Source: Vanessa cardui (taxonomy: Eukaryota; Arthropoda; Insecta; Lepidoptera; Nymphalidae). Taken from it: 64,000 bases of DNA. The translations under genes and the position numbers were made by a program. The number at the start of each line of letters is the position of its first letter. Position 1 is the first letter of the stretch. The notes under the pieces are model-generated. The model saw only the letters and a program-made list of their open reading frames with translations. It did no database searches and had not been told where the DNA came from. Positions 34,822 through 43,791 of this stretch are shown here, one piece after another. The stretch spans positions 13,952,501-14,016,500 of the forward strand of contig NC_061124.1 of NCBI RefSeq assembly GCF_905220365.1, given 5' to 3'.

Positions 34822-35281
34822 TATAGGATTTTAAACTAACATGGTTATTTTTATTATTAAAGTTATTAATTTCGGGATATTTACCATGTTTTTTATTTTT
34901 GTTCGGTGGAGCTCGATATTTCGACATTGTCTACGAATGTCTTGTTCACGAGACTGAAGTGTGCGGGTAGATGCTGATAATGTTAGAGGTGTCCGTATCG
35001 AACTACCTCCTTTCTTGTACGTTTGCTACGTAAACACCGGTCACCACTACTATTGTCACTTTCACCCCTACCATTGTCACTAGTCGAATTTATTTTATGT
35101 ACACTCGACACTCGGGACACACGGGAAAGCTATCTTTAGGCGAACGCAACATTTGCCCTATCTTCTTGAAAGGAGTGAAGATAGTCTTCACCGCATATCT
35201 ACTCAGGGTTCTAGCTATCTTATCTGTCACTCCTCCTTTCAAGAAGATAGGGCAAATGTTGCGTTCGCCTAAAGATAGCTT
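34822..35281 (-). repeat. Inverted copy of PLE 36354-36812
   Basis: It reads as the reverse complement of 36354-36812: leader, terminal repeat and the 48-nt hairpin arms. No difference was noticed by eye. It forms the left boundary of the composite, next to the duplicated target site. Confidence 0.9.
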
Positions 35282-35819
35282 TCCCCTGGAAAAACCCGGA
35301 GTTTATAAAATCGACTGTAGTTGTGGTAAATCCTATGTTGGACAGACGAAGCGTACGGTATCTTATCGCATTAACGAACACATCAAGGCGGTAAAAAACA
35401 ACGATACCAAGAAATCAGCCATCGCGAAACATCTCCTGGAAGCCGGGTCGAACCATTGGATCGAGTTTCATAATACTCAGATACTCTCGACAGAACGCCA
35501 CTACATACCCCGACTGGTACGAGAAGCCATTGAAATAACTAAATTTAGTAATTTCAATAGAGAGGATGGGTTTCAACTGTCGAGAGTATGGAATCCAATA
35601 ATAAAATTATGCAAACCCCCGCAAAATAAAAATAAAATAAAAAATTCGCGAATTGATACGGTGAGTTTCGTCTGCAAAACACGGAATCGAGTGTCGAGTG
35701 TACATAAAATAAATTCGACTAGTGACAATGGTAGGGGTGAAAGTGACAATAGTAGTGGTGACCGGTGTTTACGTAGCAAACGTACAAGAAAGGAGGTAGT
35801 TCGATACGGACACCTCTAA
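35281..35819 (+). pseudogene. PLE C-terminal fragment with GIY-YIG endonuclease
   Basis: This is a 5'-truncated unit encoding only the end of the PLE protein. It has 'PGVYKIDCSCGKSYVGQTKR' (the GIY-YIG core: GVY and YVG), a following Arg and 'NEHIKAV', then the C-terminal tail 'RKEVVRYGHL' and a stop. The reverse transcriptase is missing. The open frame extends upstream to 35097 only because antisense terminal sequence happens to be open. It differs from the full copy at a handful of residues (Tyr for Cys in 'RTVSYRINEH', Asn for Asp, Ser for Arg, Leu for Phe). It probably arose by incomplete reverse transcription or template switching during the same insertion. Confidence 0.9.
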
Positions 35820-35874
35820 CATTATCAGCATCTACCCGCACACTTCAGTCTCGTGAACAAGACATTCGTAGACA

Positions 35875-36352
35875 ATGTCGAAATATCGAGCTCCACCGAA
35901 CAAAAATAAAAAACATGGTAAATATCCCGAAATTAATAACTTTAATAATAAAAATAACCATGTTAGTTTAAAATCCTATATAGAATACCGGTACGGGCCG
36001 GAATACGTAAAATTAGTAAAACATCTAGAACGCGCGCGGAAAAAGTGTGAATGTTTGGAGGAAGCCTTGACGTTCCTCATAAAGTGTCGGGACGCAAATG
36101 TGATTCCAGTGTGTGTACGGATAAAACCACGACCGGACATTCATGGTTCCGCGAGCATTCTGAGAAATGCGAGTGTAAAGTTGTTGCGTAAATCCATACG
36201 GAACACCCGATTTGAAATCGATAAACGTCGGAGTGAATTGTATCGTTTACATCTTGAGTGTAGTGCGTCATTGACAGCGGAAGATTTTGATTTTTGTGAC
36301 CGTATCACTTACCAACAGGCTCAACGTTTTCGTGAGTCGAGTGCGCTCAAGA
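35875..36352 (+). pseudogene. PLE N-terminal fragment (first ~160 codons)
   Basis: It has the same ATG and codons as the full ORF at 36707 through 'RFRESSALKK', apparently identical. It then joins at a short 'gaaag' microhomology to antisense sequence of the region before the GIY-YIG domain, adding about 19 unrelated codons and a stop at 36414. It contains no catalytic motif. Its leader is contiguous with the 3' end of the preceding truncated unit, giving a head-to-tail junction. Confidence 0.9.
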
Positions 36353-36512
36353 AAGCTATCTTTAGGCGAACGCAACATTTGCCCTATCTTCTTGAAAGGA
36401 GGAGTGACAGATAAGATAGCTAGAACCCTGAGTAGATATGCGGTGAAGACTATCTTCACTCCTTTCAAGAAGATAGGGCAAATGTTGCGTTCGCCTAAAG
36501 ATAGCTTTCCCG
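36352..36512. repeat. Hairpin junction with ~48 bp arms
   Basis: 'ctatctttaggcgaacgcaa' and following bases (36356-36401) are repeated inverted at 36467-36512. The ~65 bp between them is forward PLE sequence, corresponding to 38707-38770. The same hairpin ends the inverted left arm at 35133-35281. Confidence 0.9.
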
Positions 36513-36706
36513 TGTGTCCCGAGTGTCGAGTGTACATAAAATAAATTCGACTAGTGACAATGGTAGGGGTGAAAGTGACAATAGTAGTGGTGACCGGTGT
36601 TTACGTAGCAAACGTACAAGAAAGGAGGTAGTTCGATACGGACACCTCTAACATTATCAGCATCTACCCGCACACTTCAGTCTCGTGAACAAGACATTCG
36701 TAGACA
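36513..36706 (+). repeat. PLE terminal repeat upstream of the intact ORF
   Basis: It includes the ORF 3' end in non-coding context ('cgagtgtcgagtgtacataa'), 'cacctctaacattatcagc' and 'gtgaacaagacattcgtaga'. The same sequence lies at 35690-35874 and 39226-39406. It acts as the leader of the full unit, and any internal promoter would be expected here, but I see no defined box. Confidence 0.8.
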
Positions 36707-39352
36707 ATGTCGAAATATCGAGCTCCACCGAACAAAAATAAAAAACATGGTAAATATCCCGAAATTAATAACTTTAATAATAAAAATAACCATGTTAGTT
36801 TAAAATCCTATATAGAATACCGGTACGGGCCGGAATACGTAAAATTAGTAAAACATCTAGAACGCGCGCGGAAAAAGTGTGAATGTTTGGAGGAAGCCTT
36901 GACGTTCCTCATAAAGTGTCGGGACGCAAATGTGATTCCAGTGTGTGTACGGATAAAACCACGACCGGACATTCATGGTTCCGCGAGCATTCTGAGAAAT
37001 GCGAGTGTAAAGTTGTTGCGTAAATCCATACGGAACACCCGATTTGAAATCGATAAACGTCGGAGTGAATTGTATCGTTTACATCTTGAGTGTAGTGCGT
37101 CATTGACAGCGGAAGATTTTGATTTTTGTGACCGTATCACTTACCAACAGGCTCAACGTTTTCGTGAGTCGAGTGCGCTCAAGAAAGAGAAGAAATTCGA
37201 AAAACTAGTAAAACGGCAAAAACCAACTAGCCTTAACTCTAAAAACTCGAATGAAACTCGAACGGTGATAAATTTGTCAAAGAAAGAGTTGACGCAAGGC
37301 GCTCGGGAGGTACTCGAAAAAGGTTTGAACTTTGCCCCTACGCCAAAATGCATTCCTTATGAAGACGTGATTGGAAGTGTTGAGGAAGTGATTCAGCGTA
37401 ATAATATACATACTTTTGAGGCAGACATATTAAGACAAGATGCCGCCCTTATATTACGTAAATCAAAACCCCCTAAGCCTAATGTTACGTCGGATCAATT
37501 GTCCGCTTTACGAGAACTACGGAAAGACGAAGACCTTATCGTACTTAGAGCGGATAAAGGGAATGCTACTGTGGTTATGGATGTCACAGACTATGACAGA
37601 AAAATACAACACCTACTGAGTGATGAAAATACTTATCGAAAAGTCGCCTATAACCCTACGGCAAGAACAAACCGAGCTACGACCACTCTAATTGAAACCT
37701 GTAGGGATGCTATTGGACATGAGACATCAAAATATTTACTCCGGCCGAGAAACATACAACCGCCTAAATTATACGGACTACCGAAAATACATAAGCCAAA
37801 TGTCCCGCTGAGGCCGATAGTAAGTCAGATTGGCTCGCCCACCTATGAATTGGCAAAACATGTATGTAAAGTACTACAACCGTTAGCAGGCCAAACAAAA
37901 TCTCATGTTAAGGACTCCAGACAATTTGTTGACATCTTGCGTTCGACTACGTTTGAGCCTGATGACTTGATGGTTAGTTTTGACGTCGAGTCATTGTTCA
38001 CGAATGTGCCTATCGTTGAGTGTATGGATGTCATAAAGGTGAAATTACAGCAAAATAACATACCGACTGAATATATGAAATTGCTACATCATTGTCTAGA
38101 GACGAGTTACTTTATTTACCAAGGCGAGTACTACTTGCAGATAGATGGTGTGGCAATGGGTAGTCCAGTCGCTCCTCTAGTCGCAAACATCTGGATGGAA
38201 CATTTCGAGGAGATAGCCATGTCAACGGCGAAGGCTGTAACTACAATTAAACTGTGGAAGAGGTATGTAGATGATGTATTTGCTATCATAAAGGGAGACA
38301 ACGATAGTGTAATGAATTGCTTAAATCATTTAAATAGCATCCACAGCAAAATTAAATTCACCTGTGAAATGGAGAAGAATAGATCAATAGCATTCCTTGC
38401 TGTTAAAATTGGAGTACGTACGGATGGGTCGTTGAGCCATACTGTCTACAGGAAAGCAACGCATACCGACCGATATCTCCATGCTACTTCACACCACCAT
38501 CCTCGACACTTAAACGCTGTAGTAACATCATTGACCAATCGCGCATACGACCTTTGTGATAAAGACCATATACAATCTGAGCTAGCACACGTTAAAGAGG
38601 TCCTACAGCGGAATGGATATAAAACGAGAAACACAGCTGCACGGAATAATAAGCTACTGCGACAGTACAGGGTTGAAAGACAACCAGCGTTTATGCCATA
38701 TGTTAAAGGAGTGACAGATAAGATAGCTAGAACCCTGAGTAGATATGCGGTGAAGACTATCTTCACTCCTTTCAAGAAGATAGGGCAAATGTTGCGTTCG
38801 CCTAAAGATAGCTTTCCCCTGGAAAAACCCGGAGTTTATAAAATCGACTGTAGTTGTGGTAAATCCTATGTTGGACAGACGAAGCGTACGGTATCTTGTC
38901 GCATTAACGAACACATCAAGGCGGTAAAAAACAACGATACCAAGAAATCAGCCATCGCGAAACATCTCCTGGAAGCCGGGTCGAACCATTGGATCGAGTT
39001 TCATAATACTCAGATACTCTCGACAGAACGCCACTACATACCCCGACTGGTACGAGAAGCCATTGAAATAACTAAATTTAGTAATTTCAATAGAGAGGAT
39101 GGGTTTCAACTGTCGAGAGTATGGAATCCAATAATAAAATTATGCAAACCCCCGCAAAATAAAAATAAAATAAAAAATTCGCGAATTGATACGGTGAGTT
39201 TCGTCTGCAAAACACGGGATCGAGTGTCGCGTGTACATAAAATAAATTCGACTAGTGACAATGGTAGGGGTGAAAGTGACAATAGTAGTGGTGACCGGTG
39301 TTTCCGTAGCAAACGTACAAGAAAGGAGGTAGTTCGATACGGACACCTCTAA
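36707..39352 (+). CDS. Penelope-like element reverse transcriptase / GIY-YIG endonuclease
   Basis: An uninterrupted 881-residue ORF encoding the single protein of a Penelope-like retroelement, which copies its RNA into chromosomal DNA. Residues 1-200 are basic ('ERARKKCECLEEA'). The reverse transcriptase occupies about 260-600, with 'PPKLYGLPKIHKP', motif A 'VSFDVESLFTNVP' (Asp426), motif B 'DGVAMGSPVAPLVANIWME' (from 480) and motif C 'RYVDDVFAI' (Tyr520, Asp522, Asp523). The endonuclease at ~706-770 has 'PGVYKI' (709-711) and 'SYVGQTKR' (721-723), a Cys pair 'CSC' between them and a downstream Arg and 'NEH'. All catalytic residues looked for are present, the length fits canonical Penelope ORFs, and there is no stop or frameshift. 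The ATG lies inside the terminal repeat, so the 3' copy repeats the first codons. It could be active, but expression is not shown. Confidence 0.95.
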   Translation: MSKYRAPPNKNKKHGKYPEINNFNNKNNHVSLKSYIEYRYGPEYVKLVKHLERARKKCECLEEALTFLIKCRDANVIPVCVRIKPRPDIHGSASILRNASVKLLRKSIRNTRFEIDKRRSELYRLHLECSASLTAEDFDFCDRITYQQAQRFRESSALKKEKKFEKLVKRQKPTSLNSKNSNETRTVINLSKKELTQGAREVLEKGLNFAPTPKCIPYEDVIGSVEEVIQRNNIHTFEADILRQDAALILRKSKPPKPNVTSDQLSALRELRKDEDLIVLRADKGNATVVMDVTDYDRKIQHLLSDENTYRKVAYNPTARTNRATTTLIETCRDAIGHETSKYLLRPRNIQPPKLYGLPKIHKPNVPLRPIVSQIGSPTYELAKHVCKVLQPLAGQTKSHVKDSRQFVDILRSTTFEPDDLMVSFDVESLFTNVPIVECMDVIKVKLQQNNIPTEYMKLLHHCLETSYFIYQGEYYLQIDGVAMGSPVAPLVANIWMEHFEEIAMSTAKAVTTIKLWKRYVDDVFAIIKGDNDSVMNCLNHLNSIHSKIKFTCEMEKNRSIAFLAVKIGVRTDGSLSHTVYRKATHTDRYLHATSHHHPRHLNAVVTSLTNRAYDLCDKDHIQSELAHVKEVLQRNGYKTRNTAARNNKLLRQYRVERQPAFMPYVKGVTDKIARTLSRYAVKTIFTPFKKIGQMLRSPKDSFPLEKPGVYKIDCSCGKSYVGQTKRTVSCRINEHIKAVKNNDTKKSAIAKHLLEAGSNHWIEFHNTQILSTERHYIPRLVREAIEITKFSNFNREDGFQLSRVWNPIIKLCKPPQNKNKIKNSRIDTVSFVCKTRDRVSRVHKINSTSDNGRGESDNSSGDRCFRSKRTRKEVVRYGHL

Positions 39353-39476
39353 CATTATCAGCATCTACCCGCACACTTCAGTCTCGTGAACAAGACATTC
39401 GTAGACAATGTCGAAATATCGAGCTCCACCGAACAAAAATAAAAAACATGGTAAATATCCCGAAATTAATAACTTT
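39226..39476 (+). repeat. PLE 3' terminal repeat
   Basis: It holds the last ORF codons, the 3' untranslated part and a second copy of the start region (ATG at 39407 with about 23 codons), ending 'aataacttta' at the duplicated target site. Its counterpart is upstream of the complete ORF, i.e. a pseudo-LTR arrangement. Confidence 0.85.
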
Positions 39477-39486
39477 AGTTATTATG

Positions 39487-39868
39487 TAATTTAAAAGTAA
39501 TATTCAAAGATGTAGATGATATGCATATACGTATTATGGTGACACTATTTGATCCTCAAATAGAATCCGTAAGAAGCGATTGGATATTTGAACGAGTGAA
39601 CGAAAATATCGTTGCGAATGAAAATTTCCTATCAGAATTTACTTCGACAATGCATGTTGAAATTTAGAAATATAATATACGTATATTTTATAAAAGCTGA
39701 ATAACTAATACAATTTTTGAACTTCCACTGCAGTCCTTTTTATTTTATTTTAAAATGAATAGTTAATGTTTTAATCAACTAGAAATAAATCATCACACAC
39801 ATAAGTTTTAAAAAAATAATTTTCTGTTTTATATTTCCAGATACAGAATTATGGAAATAGCTTAACAT
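39487..39868. other. No recognisable feature
   Basis: AT-rich flank of the PLE insertion. Confidence 0.4.
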
Positions 39869-40295
39869 GTTGGTGGTGCTGACTTCGTACTAACCCATCA
39901 GGGTGGATACCATACACTTATCATAAATATATTCTACTACCTCACAGCAATACTATTTACAGACAAATATTCAAATGAAGTCCAATTAAAAATACTTTCT
40001 GTACAAATCATGATATTATGAATGTGAGAAAAGTTTTTATCAGAACTACAATTGAAATTAAAGTGGATATATATTGTATTATAATTAAAGTTGTATGAAT
40101 CAACAACTGTTTTGCATAATACACCAGACCTATTAGGAAATTGCGGTGAATATGTTAATCTAAGGCTTGTCTATCTTTGTTTGTGTTTCGACAAAACATC
40201 TTAGTTGTATATTAGCTACGGTTAATAATTCTTATAGAATCAATCGTTATGGGCGTGGGCGACCATTACATTCCAGTGAATTATCCACCAATCTG
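39869..40295 (+). mobile_element. SINE family B, degraded and split
   Basis: The head-half piece at 39869-39970 ('gttggtggtgctgacttcgt', 'tattctactacctcacagca') and the tail-half piece at 40150-40295 ('acatcttagttgtatattag', 'cgttatgggcgtgggcgacc') are separated by about 180 bp of unrelated sequence, suggesting an insertion into an old SINE. Confidence 0.55.
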
Positions 40296-40379
40296 CCATT
40301 GAATTGAGAAATTAAATTCGCTGTTCTTTTGTTTTTTCTGCGGTCAACATATATAGCGTCTTTTTGATATAGATTTCAT

Positions 40380-40962
40380 CGCCCAACACTTATGTATGTG
40401 TACTCACCGCTGTCTGTCCTTGTGTATGATTTGATCTTTTAAATTACACAACGGATTTTAATACGTTTTCTTTTAATAGATAGATTGATTCAAGAGGATA
40501 GTTTACATGTAATATAAAAGAGAAACACTGATAATTTTAGAGGTTTATAAAGTAAACACATTTGTCAACACAAGCGCTGACTGAACCCTCCGAGATACGA
40601 GTTAGATCAAATAATCTACCATGTATTGTACGCCTTAAAAATGTCTTAAAAAAGTCTGGGATGTTATAAGTCTATATATCTAAATAATTGCTTATTTTCG
40701 AAGCGATTTTAAGCAATTCAGCATTAATTCTTATACAACTAAGTATCCTTTACCACATTGTGCGTTTAATAAAGATCAGTATGGCCATTTACAGCATTTA
40801 CTTTCAATAAATTTTGAAGATACCTATTACATATTTCAATATCTCCACATAGCGGTTTGTATTGTCTAATGACAAAGAAGGCGTGAACGTTGTAAGACAT
40901 TCTGTAATATATGAAGTATCAGAAATGCTCCCGTGCGAAGTCGGGCGGGTCGCTAGTTAGCT
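40380..40962 (-). repeat. Repeat R, minus strand, worn
   Basis: The antisense 5' edge 'gaagtcgggcgggtcgctag' ends at 40958 and the antisense 3' block 'cacaacggattttaatacg' lies at 40447. The long middle is poorly matched and may contain another insertion. Confidence 0.5.
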
Positions 40963-41317
40963 TATAAAATTTTATCTAGAAACTATTTTTATATTTTGTC
41001 TGATCAGCTAGTTAAATATAAGAATCTCAATCAATTGAGAGGAATTGGTTTTAAATTCGTTTTCAAGATTGACCTGCACGTAATATGTGTGTCAGGATAG
41101 TAAATTATTGGAGATTGCTTGCGGAAGCAGGCTTGATAAATTTCGCCACCGGTTTTAAACTACCAGTGCAAGATAAATTAGTTTTTCTAATAGATTTTAC
41201 ACTTCGTTTGGGTTCTTTTGTGAGTAAATTAGTTATTGATTAATATAACCCTACTTCTAACGAAAGTTTTTGAAAATCTTAGTTATACTTTTATTTAATT
41301 TGGTCATAATATGACGA
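40963..41317. other. No recognisable feature
   Basis: Spacer without clear repeat signature. Confidence 0.35.
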
Positions 41318-41690
41318 TATATATCCGTGCGAATCCGGGGCGAGTCGCTAATATAGACACGACTTTGAAGTTTGATATACTTTATTTATAGTATTACAAG
41401 CGAACTATCCCGACTTCGTTTGGTTGCAAAACTGATGCTAAATGTACTACAGATTTTGTTTATTTACGACATCACATTCGAAACTTCTAAAATTATCATC
41501 GTTTCTTTACTATGTTGTCCATGTATAATCTACAAAAAACCTTAATCTCGAATCACTCTATCTATCAAAAAAAAAACCGCATCAAAATCCGTTGTGTGCA
41601 TTTAAAGATCTATGCATACATAGAGTTAGACAAATGTAGGTGACTTTGCTTTATACTATGTAATGATAATGATGATGATAATGATATATT
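41318..41690 (+). repeat. Repeat R, facing pieces plus trinucleotide tail
   Basis: A minus-strand 5' edge at 41318-41360 ('gcgaatccggggcgagtcgc') faces a plus-strand copy at 41399-41690 ('accgcatcaaaatccgttgt', 'gactttgctttatactatgt'). The copy ends in a (GATAAT/GATGAT)-type tail. Confidence 0.6.
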
Positions 41691-41759
41691 TTTAGTCCAG
41701 TCATTAAACACATCTGAAAATGCAAATATTTGAAAGCTGATTTTTGCGTATGTTGTAGG

Positions 41760-42018
41760 AACAGCGTATAAAAACTTACTTGAAATTGTCGACCTCAATT
41801 TCCTAAATGCGTTCGCCGCCATCTTGAAAAAAGGGTTGAATTTCGTTTTTTGGAGATAACTCGGCTGCGCGTCGTGATACGAGAATTATGATAAGATCCT
41901 TCTTTCTTATAGTAGTACATAATAAAAATAACCATGTTAATTAAAAATATCATATAGATACTTTTTTGTTGCTTACGTTCTACAATTTAGATCCTTTTTA
42001 TCTACTGTTAATGGTTAT
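41760..42018 (-). repeat. Dispersed repeat N, carrying a PLE-like 40 bp piece
   Basis: This is the inverted relative of 4085-4275 ('cgccatcttgaaaaaagggt', 'gcgtcgtgatacgagaatta'). Between its blocks it holds 41918-41957, whose 'ataataaaaataaccatgtt' matches the PLE leader. That segment is absent from the 4.1 kb copy. Confidence 0.65.
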
Positions 42019-42205
42019 AGACATATCGAGAACTTCAAATGATTTGTTCAGCGGTTTAAAAAGTAACAGAGGTACTAGACAGAGTTACTTTTACATTTGT
42101 ACTAAAGTTTAGATATATATGTATACGTACAACAGAAACATGTATTAAAAATGTTATAAATGCATTCATGGATTGTTACCCATTAGATTAAATTATATCA
42201 AAAAG

Positions 42206-42475
42206 TAGCGACATGCCCCAGCTTCGAACAGATGCAATTTTGATATTAAATATCCTACAGAATTTGTTTATTTACATCACATTGGAAACTTCTAAAATTT
42301 TCAGCGTTTCTTTGCTATACAGTCTGTGTACTATATACAAAAGAAAACTTCCTCTCAAATTACTTTATTTACTAAAACAACCGCAACAAAATCCGTTGCA
42401 TAATTTTAAAGATCTAAGCACACATAGGGACAGACAGCGGTAAGCGACTTTGTTTTACACTATGTAAAGATACTT
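42206..42475 (+). repeat. Repeat R, nearly full copy
   Basis: It starts 'agcgacatgccccagcttcg', continues through 'tacatcacattggaaacttc' and ends 'gcgactttgttttacactat'. The whole copy parallels 41399 and 51648. Confidence 0.65.
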
Positions 42476-42756
42476 ATGACGTACCAATATCAAAACACTA
42501 GGTGGAATGCAAAACGAAAATCTAAGATTTTTGATAGTTAATTCTCAAACGTGATTATTGGTAGACAACAATATGACGAAAACACGAAACTCTTCAACAT
42601 AAAATAGACATTTTTAAACTTGTATTAAATTATTAACCTTTATGTAACCTACCCCATAATAATGTATGCAATGACGCATCGCCTACGGCCGAACCGCTGT
42701 ATAAAAGATTTTAAAATTAAAGATATTTTCATTATTTTTTTTTTTAATTCGAATTA

Positions 42757-42833
42757 TATAGTTCATTTCGTGCTTCGGGCTGAAGCCTTGTGAGAAAACC
42801 TGCCTATTTCGGCTGAAATTCTTACAAATGTTA
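42757..42833 (+). mobile_element. SINE family A, degraded internal fragment
   Basis: 'agttcatttcgtgcttcggg', 'ttgtgagaaaacctgcctat' and 'gctgaaattcttac' match the family A body. No head or tail. Confidence 0.45.
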
Positions 42834-42860
42834 ACAACAAATGTTAGTAACAACAGATTG

Positions 42861-42913
42861 TTAATATTTCACGTATATTTAAATACAGATATTAAATATA
42901 CGTGAAATATTAA
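42861..42913. repeat. Perfect 22 bp inverted repeat, 9 nt loop
   Basis: 'ttaatatttcacgtatattt' plus AA is exactly complementary, inverted, to 42892-42913. No flanking element is recognisable. Confidence 0.9.
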
Positions 42914-43791
42914 TAATTGACTTACATTGATACGCTATTTTGATCCTTTAATTGTAAATATTTTGAACTAAGTTCTTTCGCGACTTGCAGTATAGAGTGA
43001 ACTGGGAAAAATCCTCACTTGATCTAAAAGCGTGATGTCAGGTCAGGCGATATTCTTTATCTTTCTATTTTTAACCGACTGAAAAAAAGGAGGATGTTCT
43101 CAATTCGTCGGGGCTTTTTTTTATATATTAAAGACAGAAAAAGAAGATTCGAGTTATTTAAACATTTTCCTTTTGTTTTAATTCAGACGGACTATTTAAT
43201 AACAATTTAATTTATCGTCAAATAATTATACTCACACACTATTATTTTATTTCATTACGTTCAGCTTTTTAATACATACATAATATGGGATACTCATGTC
43301 ACCTCTATTATTTATAATGATACAAGTTTATTCTTAAATAATTACTCTACTATATATTATGTGCATTAAAACGATATACAAATAAAAACTGCTACCAAAC
43401 ACAGAACCGCCCTATATTTTCCTTTATCTAAGCCGTTATTTGATTTATTATTCAAGTATTGATTTTCCGATAGACAATGCAATTCCGATCGTTCATGACT
43501 ATTGCCAATACAGACAAAACGGGCTTGAAATTATAGCGTTCAATCACGGAATAGCGAAATTTTAAATGGAGCGATTTTTCTTTGTGAGGTAATTAACGAA
43601 CTGGATAATTTGTTTCAATACAACAAATCGTTTGAAATTAGTTTTGTTTGATGCTTTTTTTTGGAATGAAAGTAATTTATCCGTAAATATCCCTTTGCTA
43701 AGCTTGGCGCCAATGTGGGCTGGATGTGTTTTGTTAAGATACGCACACTGGCAAATGGGTCATTGGCAATGGAAAAAAAAACATTCATTAC
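42914..43791. other. Mostly unannotated; repeat H start at 43075
   Basis: 'aaccgactgaaaaaaaggag' and 'tctcaattcgtcggggc' at 43075-43115 are a truncated repeat H. No conserved ORF elsewhere. Confidence 0.45.

Larger units (their letters stand above)
34812..39486 (+). mobile_element. Composite Penelope-like element
   Basis: The whole block sits between direct copies of 'agttattatg' (34812-34821 and 39477-39486; identity extends two more bases), consistent with one insertion event. In order it holds: an inverted terminal piece (34822-35281), a forward 5'-truncated unit with GIY-YIG C-terminus (to 35819), a forward N-terminal piece (35875-36352), a hairpin (36352-36512), a terminal-repeat piece, one complete unit with an 881-codon ORF, and a 3' terminal copy to 39476. 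Tandem and inverted partial units are typical of Penelope-like elements. Differences between copies are few, indicating a recent insertion. Confidence 0.9.

Noticed and set aside
34822..35103. Hammerhead ribozyme in the PLE terminal repeat.
   Set aside because: I found 'ctgataatg' and 'gtatcgaac' on one strand and 'gtcgaaat' on the other, but no CTGATGA core with correctly placed CGAAAC. Left as a test in the findings, not annotated.
35875..36414. A separate 179-codon gene.
   Set aside because: It is the N-terminal part of the PLE ORF joined to antisense PLE sequence. The tail codons are not protein-like.
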